DNA of 64,000 nt from Pseudomonas sp. N3-W (GTDB taxonomy: Bacteria; Pseudomonadota; Gammaproteobacteria; Pseudomonadales; Pseudomonadaceae): assembly GCF_024970185.1 (NCBI RefSeq), contig NZ_CP103965.1:4731001-4795000 (forward strand), written 5' to 3'. The notes under the pieces are model-generated. The model ran no database searches. It was not told the origin of the DNA and saw only the letters and a program-made list of their open reading frames with translations. Of this stretch, positions 9,024-22,200 are shown piece by piece; the first letter of the stretch is position 1; each line of letters opens with the position of its first letter. The position numbers and the translations under genes are program-made.

Positions 9024-9965
9024 TCAAGCCTCGGAAGGAGTTTGCTTGTAGTTGTAGCCAATCGGGTGCGGCAGGTTGCGCGCCTTGGCCAGCTCGATCT
9101 GCTTCTGCCGGTCGATGGCACTGCGGCGGGTTTTCTCGCTCAGCTTATCCCAGCAATGCGGGCAACTGATGCCGGCCACGTAATGCTCGGATGCACGGTC
9201 TTCGATGCTGATCGGAGTACGGCAGGCATGGCACTGATCGTAGTCGCCTTCGCTCAGGTCGTGACGCACGGTCACGCGGTTATCGAAGACGAAGCAGTCG
9301 CCCTGCCACCTGGTTTCTTCCTGAGGCACCTCTTCGAGGTACTTCAGAATTCCGCCTTTCAAGTGATAAACCTCGTCATAGCCCTGGCTGAGCATATAGC
9401 TCGACGCCTTCTCGCAGCGTATGCCGCCCGTGCAGAACATCGCGACTTTCTTGTGCACGGCCGGGTCGAAGTGCTCTTTGATGTAGTCCGGGAATTCGCG
9501 AAAACTGGTGGTTTTCGGATCGATGGCGCCTTCGAAGGTGCCGATCGAGACTTCATAGTCGTTACGGGTGTCGATCAGCAGCACTTCAGGGTCGCTGATC
9601 AGGGCGTTCCAGTCCTGGGGATCGACATAGGTGCCGACCTGCTTGTTCGGGTCCACGCCCTCGACGCCGAGGGTGACGATTTCTTTCTTGAGTTTGACTT
9701 TGGTGCGGTAGAACGGCTGGTCATCGCAATACGACTCTTTATGGTCGATGTCGTCCATGCGCGGGTCGTTCTTGAGCCAGGCCATCAGCCCGTCAATGCC
9801 TTCGCGGCTGCCGGAGACGGTGCCGTTGATGCCTTCTTCGGCGATCAGCAGGGTACCTTTGATGCCATTGTCGACCATCGCCTGCAACAGTGGCTCGCGC
9901 AGGTCGACGTAGTTTTCCAGGGTGACGAACTTATACAGTGCCGCCACGACAATCTGTTGTGTCAT
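9024..9965 (-). CDS. trhO: tRNA uridine(34) hydroxylase TrhO (YceA, rhodanese family)
   Basis: A 313-residue protein with an N-terminal domain, a central rhodanese domain (~125-220) carrying the conserved cysteine loop CTGGIRC (C178 and C184), and a cysteine-rich C-terminal segment (CHAC, CPHC). Family knowledge: TrhO carries out oxygen-dependent hydroxylation of U34 in tRNAs, the first step to 5-methoxy- or 5-carboxymethoxyuridine. The ATG is preceded by TGGAG. It is the first gene of the operon that continues into the DsbA-like and ABC genes. Confidence 0.92.
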   Translation of the reverse strand: MTQQIVVAALYKFVTLENYVDLREPLLQAMVDNGIKGTLLIAEEGINGTVSGSREGIDGLMAWLKNDPRMDDIDHKESYCDDQPFYRTKVKLKKEIVTLGVEGVDPNKQVGTYVDPQDWNALISDPEVLLIDTRNDYEVSIGTFEGAIDPKTTSFREFPDYIKEHFDPAVHKKVAMFCTGGIRCEKASSYMLSQGYDEVYHLKGGILKYLEEVPQEETRWQGDCFVFDNRVTVRHDLSEGDYDQCHACRTPISIEDRASEHYVAGISCPHCWDKLSEKTRRSAIDRQKQIELAKARNLPHPIGYNYKQTPSEA

Positions 9966-10012
9966 GGGTGATTCTCCAGGTGGCTACCCTCGTAAAGGGT
10001 GAACCGGATGCG

Positions 10013-10042
10013 AAAAAAAACGCGCCGGGTGAGCGGCGCGTT
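10013..10042 (-). terminator. Intrinsic terminator after the DUF2059-bolA operon
   Basis: Read on the minus strand, the stem AACGCGCC/GGCGCGTT with a six-base loop is followed by a run of eight T. It separates the bolA transcript from trhO. Confidence 0.88.
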
Positions 10043-10090
10043 GCGGATTCTAGCAAAAAACGTGTGATTTTAGGACTGCGGGATGCTCTC

Positions 10091-10222
10091 GTGGCGAGGG
10101 AGCCTGCTCCCGCTCGGCTGCGAAGCCGTCGTCATGTAAACGACTGCATTCTTTCAGACGAAACGCTGTCGCAGTTTTTGGGACCGCTTCGCGCCCCGGC
10201 GGGAGCAAGCTCCCTCGCCACA
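10091..10222. repeat. REP doublet (GTGGCGAGGGAGC subtype)
   Basis: Inverted copies of GTGGCGAGGGAGCCTGCTCC and GGGAGCAAGCTCCCTCGCCA around a ~90-bp linker, between bolA and its terminator. It is the same subtype as the element at 626. Confidence 0.8.
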
Positions 10223-10245
10223 ACAGCCGTTCAGTTCTGCACTAT

Positions 10246-10545
10246 TTAATGCTTGCTGCCGCCAGCACAGGTCGGCGAGGCCGGGGCCGCGTCGATCTGT
10301 GCCCATTCCTCAGGCGTGTAGGTATGCAGCGCCAACGCATGGAATTCACCCATCAGCTCGCCCAGGGTGCCATACACCTTCTGGTGACGCTTGACGCGGT
10401 TGAGCCCTTCGAACTGCGCGCTGACCACCACGGCCTTGAAGTGGGTCTGCAACCCACGGCTGTGCATATGGCTTTCATCCAGCACTTGCAGATGCTCGGG
10501 CTGCAACAGCCCCAGGGTTGATTCAATGCGTTGTTGCATGGTCAT
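10246..10545 (-). CDS. BolA family protein
   Basis: A 99-residue protein with the compact BolA fold pattern, including the conserved histidine in the FKAVVVSAQFEGLNRVKRHQ-type segment that helps bind [2Fe-2S] with monothiol glutaredoxins. The ATG has GGAG six bases upstream. The C-terminal tail is Cys/Gly/His-containing (TCAGGSKH). It lies 12 bases after the DUF2059 gene, so the two are co-transcribed and end at the terminator at 10013-10042. Probable roles are iron-sulfur trafficking or stress-related cell-shape control; family membership is clear, the exact role is not. Confidence 0.85.
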   Translation of the reverse strand: MTMQQRIESTLGLLQPEHLQVLDESHMHSRGLQTHFKAVVVSAQFEGLNRVKRHQKVYGTLGELMGEFHALALHTYTPEEWAQIDAAPASPTCAGGSKH

Positions 10546-10557
10546 ACCGAACTCCGC

Positions 10558-11082
10558 TTACGGCTTTTTCTTGGCTGGAGCAGCGGCGCCTTTAGGCACC
10601 AGCTCGTTGGTCATGTCGTCCAGCAACTTGTTGACCACGGGCACCGCGCTTTCGAGCTTGGCTTGAGTCATCTGAGCCGATTGCTGAGTCAGCTGCGGCA
10701 TTTTTTCCAGGACTTTCTTGCCCAGTGGCGACTGGTAGAAAGCAACCAGGTCCTTGAGCTCGGATTCGCTGAAGTTGGTGGTATAGAGCTTGACCATGTC
10801 AGGCTTGAGCTTGTTCCAGCCAATGGCTTGGTCCAGCGCGGCGTTGGCCTTGGCCTGATAGGTTTCCAGCAGGGCTTTTTTCGATTCAGGGGCTTTGGTC
10901 TGTTCAAAGCGCTGAGCGAACATTTGCTGCACTTGTGCGTACACCGGAGTGCCCAATTTGTCAGCGTGCGCCAGGGTCAGGAAAGCTTCGGCACTGGCGT
11001 TGTGGCTGGCGGTATCGGCAAAAACCTGGCCGCTGGCGCAAACCAGTGCAACCGCGGTACAGATGGCACGAAGACGAGTCAT
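10558..11082 (-). CDS. Exported DUF2059 family protein
   Basis: A 174-residue protein with a typical signal peptide (positive N-terminus, hydrophobic core, cleavage around VFA-DT near residue 22), so it is periplasmic. The body is helical and contains the SESELKDLVAFYQSPLGKK-type segment characteristic of DUF2059. It ends in an Ala/Pro/Lys-rich tail. It is first in a two-gene operon with bolA. Function unknown. Confidence 0.8.
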   Translation of the reverse strand: MTRLRAICTAVALVCASGQVFADTASHNASAEAFLTLAHADKLGTPVYAQVQQMFAQRFEQTKAPESKKALLETYQAKANAALDQAIGWNKLKPDMVKLYTTNFSESELKDLVAFYQSPLGKKVLEKMPQLTQQSAQMTQAKLESAVPVVNKLLDDMTNELVPKGAAAPAKKKP

Positions 11083-11275
11083 CGAGTTTCCTTTTCTAGC
11101 AGGCGAGGTAAGACCCCAAGGGCGCCCATTCTGCGCCTAAAAAACGCCGTGGCTCAACCCCCCACCCCTGATGGGGCCTGATTTGCAGGCTCAGCGGTCA
11201 TAAAACACGGCAGATGGAACCACAGCCGTCGATCAGGGCCTAAACTGCCCAATCAGACCAACAGGAGTGTGAGCG

Positions 11276-12670
<1,395 letters not shown>

Positions 12671-12692
12671 GTTGTGTAGCGCCTGACAGGCC

Positions 12693-12850
12693 GCCTTCGC
12701 GAGCAAGCCCGCTTCCACAGTTGACCGGGTTGCAACAGAAAAACCCGGTCACCTGTGGGAGCGAGCCTGCTCGCGAAGAACGATAACGCCATCTCCCACA
12801 GAAGCACTCAGTCACCTGTGGGAGCGTGGCTTGCCCGCGAAGAACGATAA
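12693..12850. repeat. Cluster of three REP cores
   Basis: One inverted core (CGCGAGCAAGCCCGCTTCCA) is followed by two direct forward cores (GTGGGAGCGAGCCTGCTCGCG and GTGGGAGCGTGGCTTGCCCGCG). Both forward cores are trailed by the same AAGAACGATAACGC tail, which suggests a local duplication of about 65 bp. Confidence 0.8.
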
Positions 12851-12856
12851 CGCGGT

Positions 12857-13816
12857 CTAACCTGCCGTCATCCGAACCCGCCGCGCCCTGAGCCCGGCAA
12901 TCAACGACGGCCCCAACGCCACCAGTGCCGAGCCGAACACCACCAGCACCGCCCCGCCATAGCCCAGGCCATTGATCGTCTCGGCATGCACATAGTCAGG
13001 CCACAACCAGGCCGCCATCGCCACCGCCGCAAACGTCACCAATGGCGTAATCGCCAGGGTCGCACTCACCCGCGACGCCTCCCAATGGGCCAGCGCTTCG
13101 GCAAATGCGCCATAGGCAATCAAGGTATTGAGACAGCATCCCAACAGTAGCCAGCCCTGCAACCGGCTCAGTCGCAGCGCCTCCAGCGGATGCACCCATG
13201 GCGTCAACAGCAGCGCGCAAAACAGGTAGATCACCATCATCACCTGCAACGAATTCCACACCGTGAGCAATTGCTTCTGGCCCAGCGCATAAAAGGTCCA
13301 GACCGTCGACGCGGCCAGCACCATCAGCACCCCGGTGGTGTAGTCGGTCAGGGACGTGAGCAACTCGGCCAGTCGCTGATTGAAAAACAGCGCGAAGCCG
13401 ATCAACAAAACCAGCAGGCCAATCCCCTGCCCCACGCTGAAGCGCTCCTTGAACACGAACAGGCTGGCGATCAGCAACAGGATCGGGCCCATCTGCACCA
13501 CCAGTTGTGCGGTGCCAGGGCTCAGCAGGTTCAGGCCCATCAGATACAAAACGTAGTTGCCAACCAGCCCCAGCACCGCCATCAGCACCAGCCAGCCACC
13601 CTTGGGACCCAGCACTTTGCGGCTTGGCAGGCGCCGTGTCGCGGCCAGATACAGGAACAGGCAACCGCCCGATACCAGCAAGCGAAACCAGGTGACTGTC
13701 ACCGGGTCCATCACCAGCAGCACCTGTTTGAGTTTGATCGGCAAAATCCCCCACAGCAGCGCGGTCAGCAGGGCCAGAAACAGACCGTAAACCCAGCGAC
13801 CCGATGAAATGTGCAT
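12857..13816 (-). CDS. DMT superfamily transporter with two EamA domains
   Basis: About 319 residues with ten predicted membrane helices arranged as two EamA repeats (~10-145 and ~165-300). The ATG at 13816 has a strong G-rich ribosome-binding site and begins right before the first helix; a longer frame to 13921 adds an uncharacteristic soluble leader and is rejected. Such proteins export metabolites or amino acids across the inner membrane. Substrate unknown, and no operon partner. Confidence 0.85.
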   Translation of the reverse strand: MHISSGRWVYGLFLALLTALLWGILPIKLKQVLLVMDPVTVTWFRLLVSGGCLFLYLAATRRLPSRKVLGPKGGWLVLMAVLGLVGNYVLYLMGLNLLSPGTAQLVVQMGPILLLIASLFVFKERFSVGQGIGLLVLLIGFALFFNQRLAELLTSLTDYTTGVLMVLAASTVWTFYALGQKQLLTVWNSLQVMMVIYLFCALLLTPWVHPLEALRLSRLQGWLLLGCCLNTLIAYGAFAEALAHWEASRVSATLAITPLVTFAAVAMAAWLWPDYVHAETINGLGYGGAVLVVFGSALVALGPSLIAGLRARRVRMTAG

Positions 13817-14019
13817 GCTGCCCCCAAAGCCAAGTGGCGAGAAAAGCCATTCTAGGCCCGGCGCCGTCACGTACACAGGGACAGTTTCCCGCTGGCGCGA
13901 ATGAAACGGTGCAGGTCGCACCCTTTAATTGACGCATTGCCGTTGATCAGATCGACAGGCAGCGCAAGTGGTTCAGGCATAAGCTGATTGGATCCGCAGT
14001 CCCCCTCAGGAGAACAGCC

Positions 14020-14214
14020 ATGTACGGCATGCGCGCCCGCGACAACGCACCGGCGATCCACTTTCGCAGTGACCGGTTATGTCGGGTCAATGGGCAGTTG
14101 TACTTCAGCACTCGGGAAAACACCCTGGAGGGGCCGTTTGATAATCCAGAGCTGGCTGAGCGGGAGATTCAGGCTTATATCGAGCGGATGCAGCTGTTGA
14201 GCACGACTCACTGA
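14020..14214 (+). CDS. Small DUF6316-like protein
   Basis: A 64-residue acidic protein with a good ribosome-binding site (AGGAGAAC) before the ATG. It contains the segments RSDRLCRVNGQLYFSTRE and EGPF, which recur in small Pseudomonas proteins annotated as DUF6316 (from memory). No signal peptide or membrane segment. Function unknown. Confidence 0.7.
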   Translation: MYGMRARDNAPAIHFRSDRLCRVNGQLYFSTRENTLEGPFDNPELAEREIQAYIERMQLLSTTH

Positions 14215-14219
14215 ACCGG

Positions 14220-14305
14220 GGCCGAGCAGGCTCGCCCCCAAAAGCATCTGGCATATGGCACAGATCCAAACTGGGAGCGGGCTTGCTCGCGAAAGCTATC
14301 GGACA
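14220..14305. repeat. Two decayed REP cores
   Basis: A GGGGCCGAGCAGGCTCGCCCC hairpin is followed by a single forward core CTGGGAGCGGGCTTGCTCGCG, between two convergent genes. Confidence 0.6.
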
Positions 14306-14326
14306 AGCAACACAAATCCCGGAGCC

Positions 14327-15511
14327 TTAACGCACCGCCTCAAACAACCCCGTAGCCCCCATCCCGCCGCCGACACACATCGTGACGATCCCGTAACGCA
14401 CGCTGCGCCGTTGCAACTCCCGCACCAGATGCCCTACCTGCCGTGAGCCGGTCATGCCGAACGGGTGGCCAATCGAAATCGAGCCACCATTGACGTTGTA
14501 CTTATCGTTGTCGATTTCCAGCCGATCGCGGCTGTACAGGCACTGCGACGCAAACGCTTCGTTGAGTTCCCACAAATCGATATCGGCGACCTGCAAGCCC
14601 TTGGCCTTGAGCAATTTGGGCACCGAGAACACCGGACCGATACCCATCTCATCCGGCGCGCACCCGGCCACGGTAAAACCACGGAAGAACGCTTTCGGTT
14701 TCAGCCCCAGCGCCAGGGCTTTTTCCAGGCTCATCACCAGCGTCATCGACGCACCGTCCGACAACTGCGACGAGTTGCCCGCCGTCACCGAGCCGTCCTC
14801 GGCGAACACCGGCTTCAAACCTGCCAGACTTTGCAGCGTGGTGTCCGGGCGGTTGCAGTCATCGCGCTCAACGATCCCGTCAATGATTTGCACCTGTCCG
14901 GTGGACTTGTCTTCCACTCGGTATTTCACCGCCATCGGCACGATTTCATCATCAAACAAACCGGCCGCCTGAGCCTGTGCGGTGCGCTGCTGGCTTTGCA
15001 GCGCATAAATGTCCTGCGCCTCGCGGCTGACGTTGTAACGACGGGCGACAATTTCGGCGGTCTGGCCCATCGGGAAGTAGATGCCGGGCACCTGCTCTTT
15101 CAGCAGCGGGTTGATCAGGTTGTCGGTGTTGACGCTTTTCATGGTCAGGCTGATGGATTCGACGCCACCGGCAACAATGATCTCGCTGCAACCCGAGGCA
15201 ATCTGGTTGGCGGCGATGGCAATGGCCTGCAAGCCCGAGGAGCAGAAGCGATTGAGGGTCATACCCGCCGTGCCGATGCCCAGACGGGACAACACCGCGA
15301 CGTTGCGCCCGATGTTGTAGCCCTGGGCGCCTTCGTTGGAGCCGGCACCGACGATGCAATCCTCGACGCTGGCCGGGTCGATGTCGTTGCGCGTCAGCAG
15401 CGCATCGACGCAATGGGCCGCCATGTCATCCGGGCGGGTCATATTGAACTTGCCGCGAAAGGACTTGGCCAGGCCGGTCCGCACGCTGTCGACGATCACC
15501 ACTTCACGCAT
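14327..15511 (-). CDS. Acetyl-CoA C-acyltransferase (thiolase)
   Basis: A 394-residue thiolase. The nucleophilic cysteine is C90 (NRFCSSGLQA), the GHP motif histidine is H349, and the second catalytic cysteine is C379 in CVGGGMGATGLFE. The ATG at 15511 follows GAGG with six-base spacing; upstream in-frame starts at 15523 and 15586 are less well placed. It cleaves 3-ketoacyl-CoA with CoA (degradative type) or condenses acetyl-CoA. It stands alone with no fadB-like partner, so its fatty-acid or amino-acid pathway cannot be assigned. Confidence 0.9.
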   Translation of the reverse strand: MREVVIVDSVRTGLAKSFRGKFNMTRPDDMAAHCVDALLTRNDIDPASVEDCIVGAGSNEGAQGYNIGRNVAVLSRLGIGTAGMTLNRFCSSGLQAIAIAANQIASGCSEIIVAGGVESISLTMKSVNTDNLINPLLKEQVPGIYFPMGQTAEIVARRYNVSREAQDIYALQSQQRTAQAQAAGLFDDEIVPMAVKYRVEDKSTGQVQIIDGIVERDDCNRPDTTLQSLAGLKPVFAEDGSVTAGNSSQLSDGASMTLVMSLEKALALGLKPKAFFRGFTVAGCAPDEMGIGPVFSVPKLLKAKGLQVADIDLWELNEAFASQCLYSRDRLEIDNDKYNVNGGSISIGHPFGMTGSRQVGHLVRELQRRSVRYGIVTMCVGGGMGATGLFEAVR

Positions 15512-15613
15512 GGCCTGCCTCATTGTTGTTGTCGGCTGAGAGTGGATCGAGCATAAATCCACTCCGTCGCCGACCGCGACAATCATTCATCCCGCGTATG
15601 CGTCGCCATCGGC

Positions 15614-17131
<1,518 letters not shown>

Positions 17132-17310
17132 GGGCAGCTCCTTCCAGGATTGAGCAAGACTAGCGGTTTGGGCAGGTGGTCAGTGCAGAAGTTCGTCACA
17201 AAAAACCGGCGGCGAATTTTCCCTGACCGAGTGGCTTCGGACATTGCCATGGATCAAGCACTCAAGCCCCGATCAGATAGAATGCCCGCCTTGCCGTCGC
17301 CGAGCCTGCC

Positions 17311-19290
17311 ATGAACCCTGAATTGCCCAACGCCCAGCTCGACTGGGACGACCAAGGTCGCCCGTACTCGCGGGTATTCGATGATGTGTATTTTTCCGAC
17401 CTCTCGGGGCTGGACGAAACCCGCTATGTGTTCATCGAACAGAATCGTCTGAAAGAGCGCTTCGCCGCGTTGCCCGCCGATGGGCGACTGGTGATTGGCG
17501 AGACCGGTTTCGGCACCGGGCTGAATTTCCTTTGCGCCTGGCAATTGTTTGAAGAGCAGGCCGTGACCGGTGCCCGATTGCATTTTGTCAGCGTGGAAAA
17601 ATACCCGCTGACCGCCCCGGACCTGAAACGCGCGCTGGCGTTATGGCCTGAACTCAAGCCGTTCGCCGATCAGTTAATGGCGCAGTACGTGGCGATTCAT
17701 CAGGGTTTTCAACGGCTGGTGCTGGATAACGGACGAGTCACCCTGACCTTGCTGATCGGTGATGCGCTGGAACAGTTGCCGCAGCTGGACGCACAGATCG
17801 ATGCCTGGTTTCTGGACGGCTTCGCCCCGGCGAAAAACCCCGACATGTGGACCGCCGAGCTGTTTGCCGAACTGGCGCGCCTGGCAGCGCCTGACTCGAC
17901 CATCAGCACCTTCACCAGCACCGGCTGGGTACGCCGCTTGCTGAATGCGGCGGGCTTCAAGATGAAACGCACGCCGGGCATCGGCCATAAATGGGAAATC
18001 CTGCGCGGTGCTTTTGTCGGCTGGCCTGCCGAGGTGGCCGCACCTGCGCCCGCCAAGCCCTGGTTCGCGCGCCCCGCACAACCGCAAGGCGAACGCCGCG
18101 CACTGGTGATCGGCGCCGGTCTGGCCGGTTGTGCCAGCGCTGCCAGTCTGGCGGCTCGGGGCTGGCAGGTGAGTTTGCTGGAGCGCCATGCCGACATCGC
18201 CCAGGAAGCATCGGGCAATCCTCAAGGGGTGCTGTATCTGAAGCTGTCGGCGCACGGCACGGCGTTGTCACAGCTGATTGTCAGCGGTTTCGGCCATACC
18301 CGGCGGGCGCTCGAACACCTTCATCGTGGCGTCGACTGGGACGGCTGCGGGGTGCTGCAACTGGCCTTCAATGCCAAGGAAGCCGAGCGTCAGGCGCAAC
18401 TGGCCGCAGCGTTTCCCGCCGACCTGCTGCACCGGCTGGATCAGCCGCAAGCCCAGGCCCGGGCCGGCATCGCGCTGGCCCATGGCGGATTGTTTTACCC
18501 CGAAGGTGGCTGGGTTCATCCGCCCGCGCTGTGCCGCTGGCAGGCAACGCACCCTAATGTGCAATTGCTGACCCACCGCGAGGTGCTGGCGCTGCGCAAG
18601 GTCGATGACCAGTGGCAGGCGTGGGACGGCGACACCTTGCTGGCCAGCGCGCCGGTGGTGGTGCTGGCCGGCGCGGCTGAGATCAAACGCTTCGCCCAGA
18701 GTGCCGAGCTGCCGCTCAAACGCATTCGCGGGCAAATCACCCGGCTGGCGCAAACCACCGAAAGCCAGAGCCTGGCCACCGTCGTCTGCGCCGAAGGCTA
18801 TGTGGCGCCCGCACGACTGGGCGAACACACCCTCGGCGCCAGCTTCGATTTCAATAGCGACGACCTGACGCCAACCACCGCCGAGCATCTGGGCAACCTG
18901 CAATTGCTGGAAGAAATTTCCACCGACCTGGTCACCCGCCTGCACGCCGGACAACTGGACGCCGAACAGTTGCAAGGCCGCGCGGCGTTCCGTTGCACCA
19001 GCCCGGACTACCTGCCCATCGTCGGCCCACTGGCCGATGGCGAGGCGTTCAATCAGGCCTATGCCGCCCTCGGCAAAGACGCCCGGCAAGTGCCAGACGT
19101 TGTGTGCCCATGGCTCGACGGTTTGTACGTCAACAGCGGTCACGGCTCACGCGGCTTGATCACCGCGCCGCTGTCCGGCGAGTTGCTGGCCGCCTGGCTG
19201 GAGAATGAACCGCTGCCCTTGCCGCGCAGTGTGGCCGAGGCGTGTCACCCGAACCGCTTTGCCTTGCGCCGGTTGATTCGCGGAAGCTGA
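17311..19290 (+). CDS. mnmC: Bifunctional tRNA mnm5s2U biosynthesis protein MnmC
   Basis: A 659-residue fusion. Residues ~1-240 are an SAM methyltransferase (MnmD part; GETGFGTGLNFL glycine loop, DGFAPAKNP). Residues ~262-655 are an FAD oxidoreductase (VIGAGLAGCASA at the start of the Rossmann fold). It converts cmnm5U34 of certain tRNAs to nm5U and then mnm5U. Length and domain order match the enterobacterial enzyme. It is read convergently with the large NEL gene, with only five bases between their stop codons. Confidence 0.95.
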   Translation: MNPELPNAQLDWDDQGRPYSRVFDDVYFSDLSGLDETRYVFIEQNRLKERFAALPADGRLVIGETGFGTGLNFLCAWQLFEEQAVTGARLHFVSVEKYPLTAPDLKRALALWPELKPFADQLMAQYVAIHQGFQRLVLDNGRVTLTLLIGDALEQLPQLDAQIDAWFLDGFAPAKNPDMWTAELFAELARLAAPDSTISTFTSTGWVRRLLNAAGFKMKRTPGIGHKWEILRGAFVGWPAEVAAPAPAKPWFARPAQPQGERRALVIGAGLAGCASAASLAARGWQVSLLERHADIAQEASGNPQGVLYLKLSAHGTALSQLIVSGFGHTRRALEHLHRGVDWDGCGVLQLAFNAKEAERQAQLAAAFPADLLHRLDQPQAQARAGIALAHGGLFYPEGGWVHPPALCRWQATHPNVQLLTHREVLALRKVDDQWQAWDGDTLLASAPVVVLAGAAEIKRFAQSAELPLKRIRGQITRLAQTTESQSLATVVCAEGYVAPARLGEHTLGASFDFNSDDLTPTTAEHLGNLQLLEEISTDLVTRLHAGQLDAEQLQGRAAFRCTSPDYLPIVGPLADGEAFNQAYAALGKDARQVPDVVCPWLDGLYVNSGHGSRGLITAPLSGELLAAWLENEPLPLPRSVAEACHPNRFALRRLIRGS

Positions 19291-19295
19291 ACCCG

Positions 19296-22200
19296 TCAGG
19301 ATTCAGGAACGGCACATACCCCCAGGTCGACCAGCTTGATGGCGTCCTGGGTCAGCTTCTCCAGCACCGTTTTCTCGGCTGCGGCCTGCTCACTGTTGAG
19401 GGCATCGATCTGCTGCCGGTAATCAACATCCTTCAAACTCTCGGCCTGATCGAACACACTTTGCAGGCGGACCTGAAGAGGGTCATTGACCTTGGCAAAC
19501 TGGCGTGGGTAGTGGCTTTTCAAGTAGTCCGCCCAATAGGGCCACTGCACCATGAACTTCAGCAGCTCGGAAGACAGCTCGGCTGTTTTCACCACATGCT
19601 GTGCCGTAGCCAGATCTGCCGCCGCCACGCCACTCAGGGAAGCGAACCGCATATGTCGAGGTTGCCCTGGCAGGTCAAACGTATCGGCCAGGCCGGTTCG
19701 ATAGGCCAGACTCACTTCAAGCGGATCCACCGTCGGATTCTTCTGAATGTGTGACTGCGCAACCTTGTCCAGTTGGTCAAGCCGGAACAGCCCTCTGCCC
19801 AGCTTCAAAAGTGGGGCCGCTGACTGCGCAGACCTCGAAGTACCGACGACCTTGTCGACCGCTACTGCCACTTCCAGATGACTGAAATTCATTGCCGCCG
19901 AGTCGGTGCAATTGATCGGGCTGGCCGCCAGGTCGAATAGCTGCTCACGCAGCGCACCATGGCCCTCGGTAGCCTCCAGTATCGACCAGACTCGGGTGGT
20001 CATGTCTTCACGCACATACTGGGAATCTGCGGTATTACCCACTTCGGCCAACAACTGAAACAGGCCCTCGGAGCGAGGATCATACTTGAGCGTCGCCCAA
20101 ATGGGGCCACGTCGGGGGAACGTCACGCTAACGTCTTCAGGCAGCCAGAGCTTTTTGGCTTCCTGTTCATTCATCCGCGCAATGTCGTCTTCAAGAAAAC
20201 CCATGCCGACCCCTGTACGGTCGCGATAGCTCTTGAGCTTGATACGGCTGACGGTGTCCAGAGGATTGGTTCGCAGATTGACCACCTCACTGAAACGCTT
20301 GGGAACGAAGAACAACCATTCAGGCAAGGCCGTTATCTCGTTATTACGCAAATCCACATGATCCAGGTTAGGCAGACGGTTAAGCCCTTTGGGCAGCTCC
20401 GTGGCCCGGGTGTCACGCAACGACAACATACGCAGGTCGAACATCTTGCTCAGATCCGGCGTCGCCCCGAGTCGGTTGTTGCTTAGATTCAACGACGTCA
20501 GCGTGCGCATCGAAGCCAGCTTCGCCAACGTATGCTCCGTCAGTACCAATTGGTTGTCCTTGAAGCTCAAATGCTTGAGCTTCGGCATCAACGAAAGCAC
20601 CTCGGGCAGCGTCTTCAGTTTGTTGTTATCCAGCTCCAGCACCTCCAGTGCCTTGAAGTGTTTGAGGAAATAGGCCAAGTCATCAGCTTGCTCCATGCCT
20701 TTGAGGGAAAGATGCTTTATATGACTGAAGTCCAGGTCCTGCGCCAGCGTCGGCAGCTTGCCAACGCGCATGCCGTCCAGCCTGATCCCGGGCACGCCGA
20801 TGCCCCGCTCGTCACGAAGAACCACCAGACGCCGCCAACTGTTCACGATGGCATCGGCCACTTGCCGGCGACTGTGTTGATACTCGCCGAGGTTGCCAGC
20901 CAGCTTGCGCATTTCGACGTTATCGCTGCACCAGACCTTGAGCAATTCACGCAGCTTTTCAAGTTGGCGCTGACGCTGCTGTATCGCAGTGGCTCGGGTG
21001 AGGTGATCCGTGCCTAAACCGTCGAGCAAGGTATCAATCTCTGTTTCACTCATCAGCGGGTAAAGCTTTCTGGTTTTACGCAACAGGGCAGAGGCATGTC
21101 TGGACGACGGTGCCGCGGGATCTGCCTGTACACAGGAAACCGGCTCCGGCGTATCGACCACCGGCTCACCGGCCAATATCCGGGCAGTCATCTGACGCTC
21201 TTCTGTGGCGCGGGCCAGCAATTGGCTGCGTAAACGCCAGGCATCCTCCGGCAATAAAGTGCCACGCCCCATGGCCGTTCGCTGTGCCTGAGGCAGCGCT
21301 TGCACAATCGTTGCGTACAACGCATCCGGGCCCTTGGCGACCGCAGCCAGAGGGTTGGCATCGCCGTCAAAAGCCTGGTAGCCAGCGGCTGATTGGACGA
21401 TGGTTCGTTTGAAGGCACTGTCTGGCTTGCCGACACGCTGCAGCACTTCGCCGGTCACCGAGCCCTCACGCACCTCAAGCAACAGCTTGCTGTCCCAACC
21501 GCGTAAATGTTCCAGCAAGGAGAGCGCCAATTTGTTTGTCTCAGCGCCGGCGATTTCCGGGAGATAAAATCCGCTTATGGCCTGGTCCAGCCGAATCTGC
21601 GCCAAGGCTTTGCGGGCGTTGTATGCCAGCGCCAAGGGGACGCGCCTGGTCGTGCGCAACCGCAAGCGTTCGACACTGCTGGCCTGATCAACCAGCTCCT
21701 GCGCCATAGCGGTGGGCAGTCGGGGGAATGCCGTTTTGAGGAAGCCCGCATCGCCACCGCTGCCGCTGCCGCTGCCGCTGCCGTGAAATTCATACAAACG
21801 GTCAAATAACGGCAATCGATCCGCCTTCACAGACGCCGCAAGTTTTTTGGCGAGCGCCTCGCTTTCCGTTTCGGTGACCGCCTTGTTGACGAGCAAGGTG
21901 TCGACTTCACTCTGGTACAAGCTCGCCACCACGGTTTCAAACAACTTGCCTTGTGCCAATTGGGTGACCGAGACATCCACCGCCAGATCCGCGTCGGCGA
22001 GCCGAGCCGTCGGCGGGTAAAACGCAGTCACATTCTGCTCGGCATCGAGTACCCGGATGAAACGCCCTTGCGGCCAATCCTTCATCAACGGCAAGGCATG
22101 CAATTGTTCTGACAGGTAAGCGGTGCTGCGTGAATCCCCCCGCTCCAGATCCGCGATAAAGTCACGAATACGCTCATCCAGGCGAAAGCGCCGGATCGTG

